From Tanypteryx hageni (Eukaryota > Arthropoda > Insecta > Odonata > Petaluridae), in assembly GCA_028673005.1 (NCBI GenBank), contig CM054120.1, forward strand, positions 76,753,533-76,817,532: a stretch of 64,000 bases of DNA, in the 5' to 3' direction. Each line of letters opens with the position of its first letter. Positions within the stretch are counted from its first letter, which is position 1. The position numbers were made by a program, and so were the translations under genes. Positions 63,792-64,000 of this stretch are shown here, one piece after another. The notes beneath the pieces are model-generated. The model did no database searches. It saw only the letters and a list, made by a program, of their open reading frames with translations, and was not told where the DNA came from.

Positions 63792-63984
63792 CAGTCAGAC
63801 TCCGATTTAGCGCCATCGTTTGTCCATTATTGACATTGGCGCTAAAGCAGGGGCGGAGAAAAATCGAGATATATTCTTGCTCTAGTTAACCATAATGTGG
63901 AAGTTCTGTTCACAGCGACTCATGGGCGGTGTGCGGGGGTGGCACTATATATGGGGCGCTAAATCCGGGTCTGACAGCACTCTG
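63792..63984. mobile_element. 193-bp MITE with Tigger-like TIRs
   Basis: CAG-TCAGACTCCGATTTAGCGCC at the left and, inward from the right, CAGAGTGCTGTCAGACCCGG then ATTTAGCGCC, with TA at 63790-63791 and 63985-63986. The right end has a seven-base insertion relative to the left. Non-coding. Confidence 0.7.
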
Positions 63985-64000
63985 TAAAAACAATTAAACC

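Overview
This is a eukaryotic nuclear window, almost certainly from an arthropod and most likely an insect with a large, repeat-rich genome. The left 46 kb is AT-rich and the right 18 kb is richer in CpG. No bacterial-style operon, rRNA or CRISPR array is present. One conserved host gene is recognisable: a minus-strand inositol 1,4,5-trisphosphate receptor (IP3R/ITPR). Twenty-four phase-consistent coding exons lie between 45726 (5') and 5325 (3'). They carry about 1,471 codons, corresponding to roughly residues 55 to 1526 of a protein that is usually about 2,700-2,850 residues long. The exons supply most of the N-terminal suppressor domain, the whole IP3-binding core with its arginine/lysine/tyrosine ligand residues, and much of the central RIH/coupling region. 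The first ~54 residues should lie to the right of 45726 but I could not find them. The modulatory remainder and the channel pore lie off the left edge. A 30-nt cassette exon (21959-21988) sits where vertebrate ITPR1 has its SIII splice insert, and a 12-nt microexon candidate (1523-1534) has strong splice sites and fits the frame.

Most of the remaining sequence is intron or upstream DNA filled with mobile elements. In the gene these include a hAT-type non-autonomous element with a perfect 8-bp target duplication (9256-10166), a decayed ZMYM1-like hAT transposase (about 13990-14740), several TA-flanked terminal-inverted-repeat elements, and a 3.2-kb fold-back structure (22864-26095). There is also a 5'-truncated non-LTR retrotransposon with a 679-codon open reading frame (27539-29578), antisense to the receptor. 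Between exons at 34056 and 40561 there is a three-level nest: a Tigger/pogo transposase pseudogene split by a TA-flanked element, which itself contains a hairpin element. An inverted relative of the middle element, with its own decayed pogo-type transposase and a ~300-bp tandem repeat, lies beside it.

Right of 46 kb I see no host gene. This part holds a tRNA-derived SINE, and a 2,476-bp element with two ~646-bp near-identical inverted arms, a TTA target duplication and an internal acidic plus helix-turn-helix-like reading frame. It also holds a piggyBac-like TTAA element, a 31-bp minisatellite, a 1.4-kb polypurine tract, and a Helentron-associated (HINE/DINE-like) element with six ~147-bp repeats and a terminal hairpin. 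The last feature is a short TA-flanked MITE at the right edge. I do not see a previously undescribed functional system. The most original material is the long-arm element at 48688-51163, the nested elements at 35-40 kb, and the two small IP3R exons.
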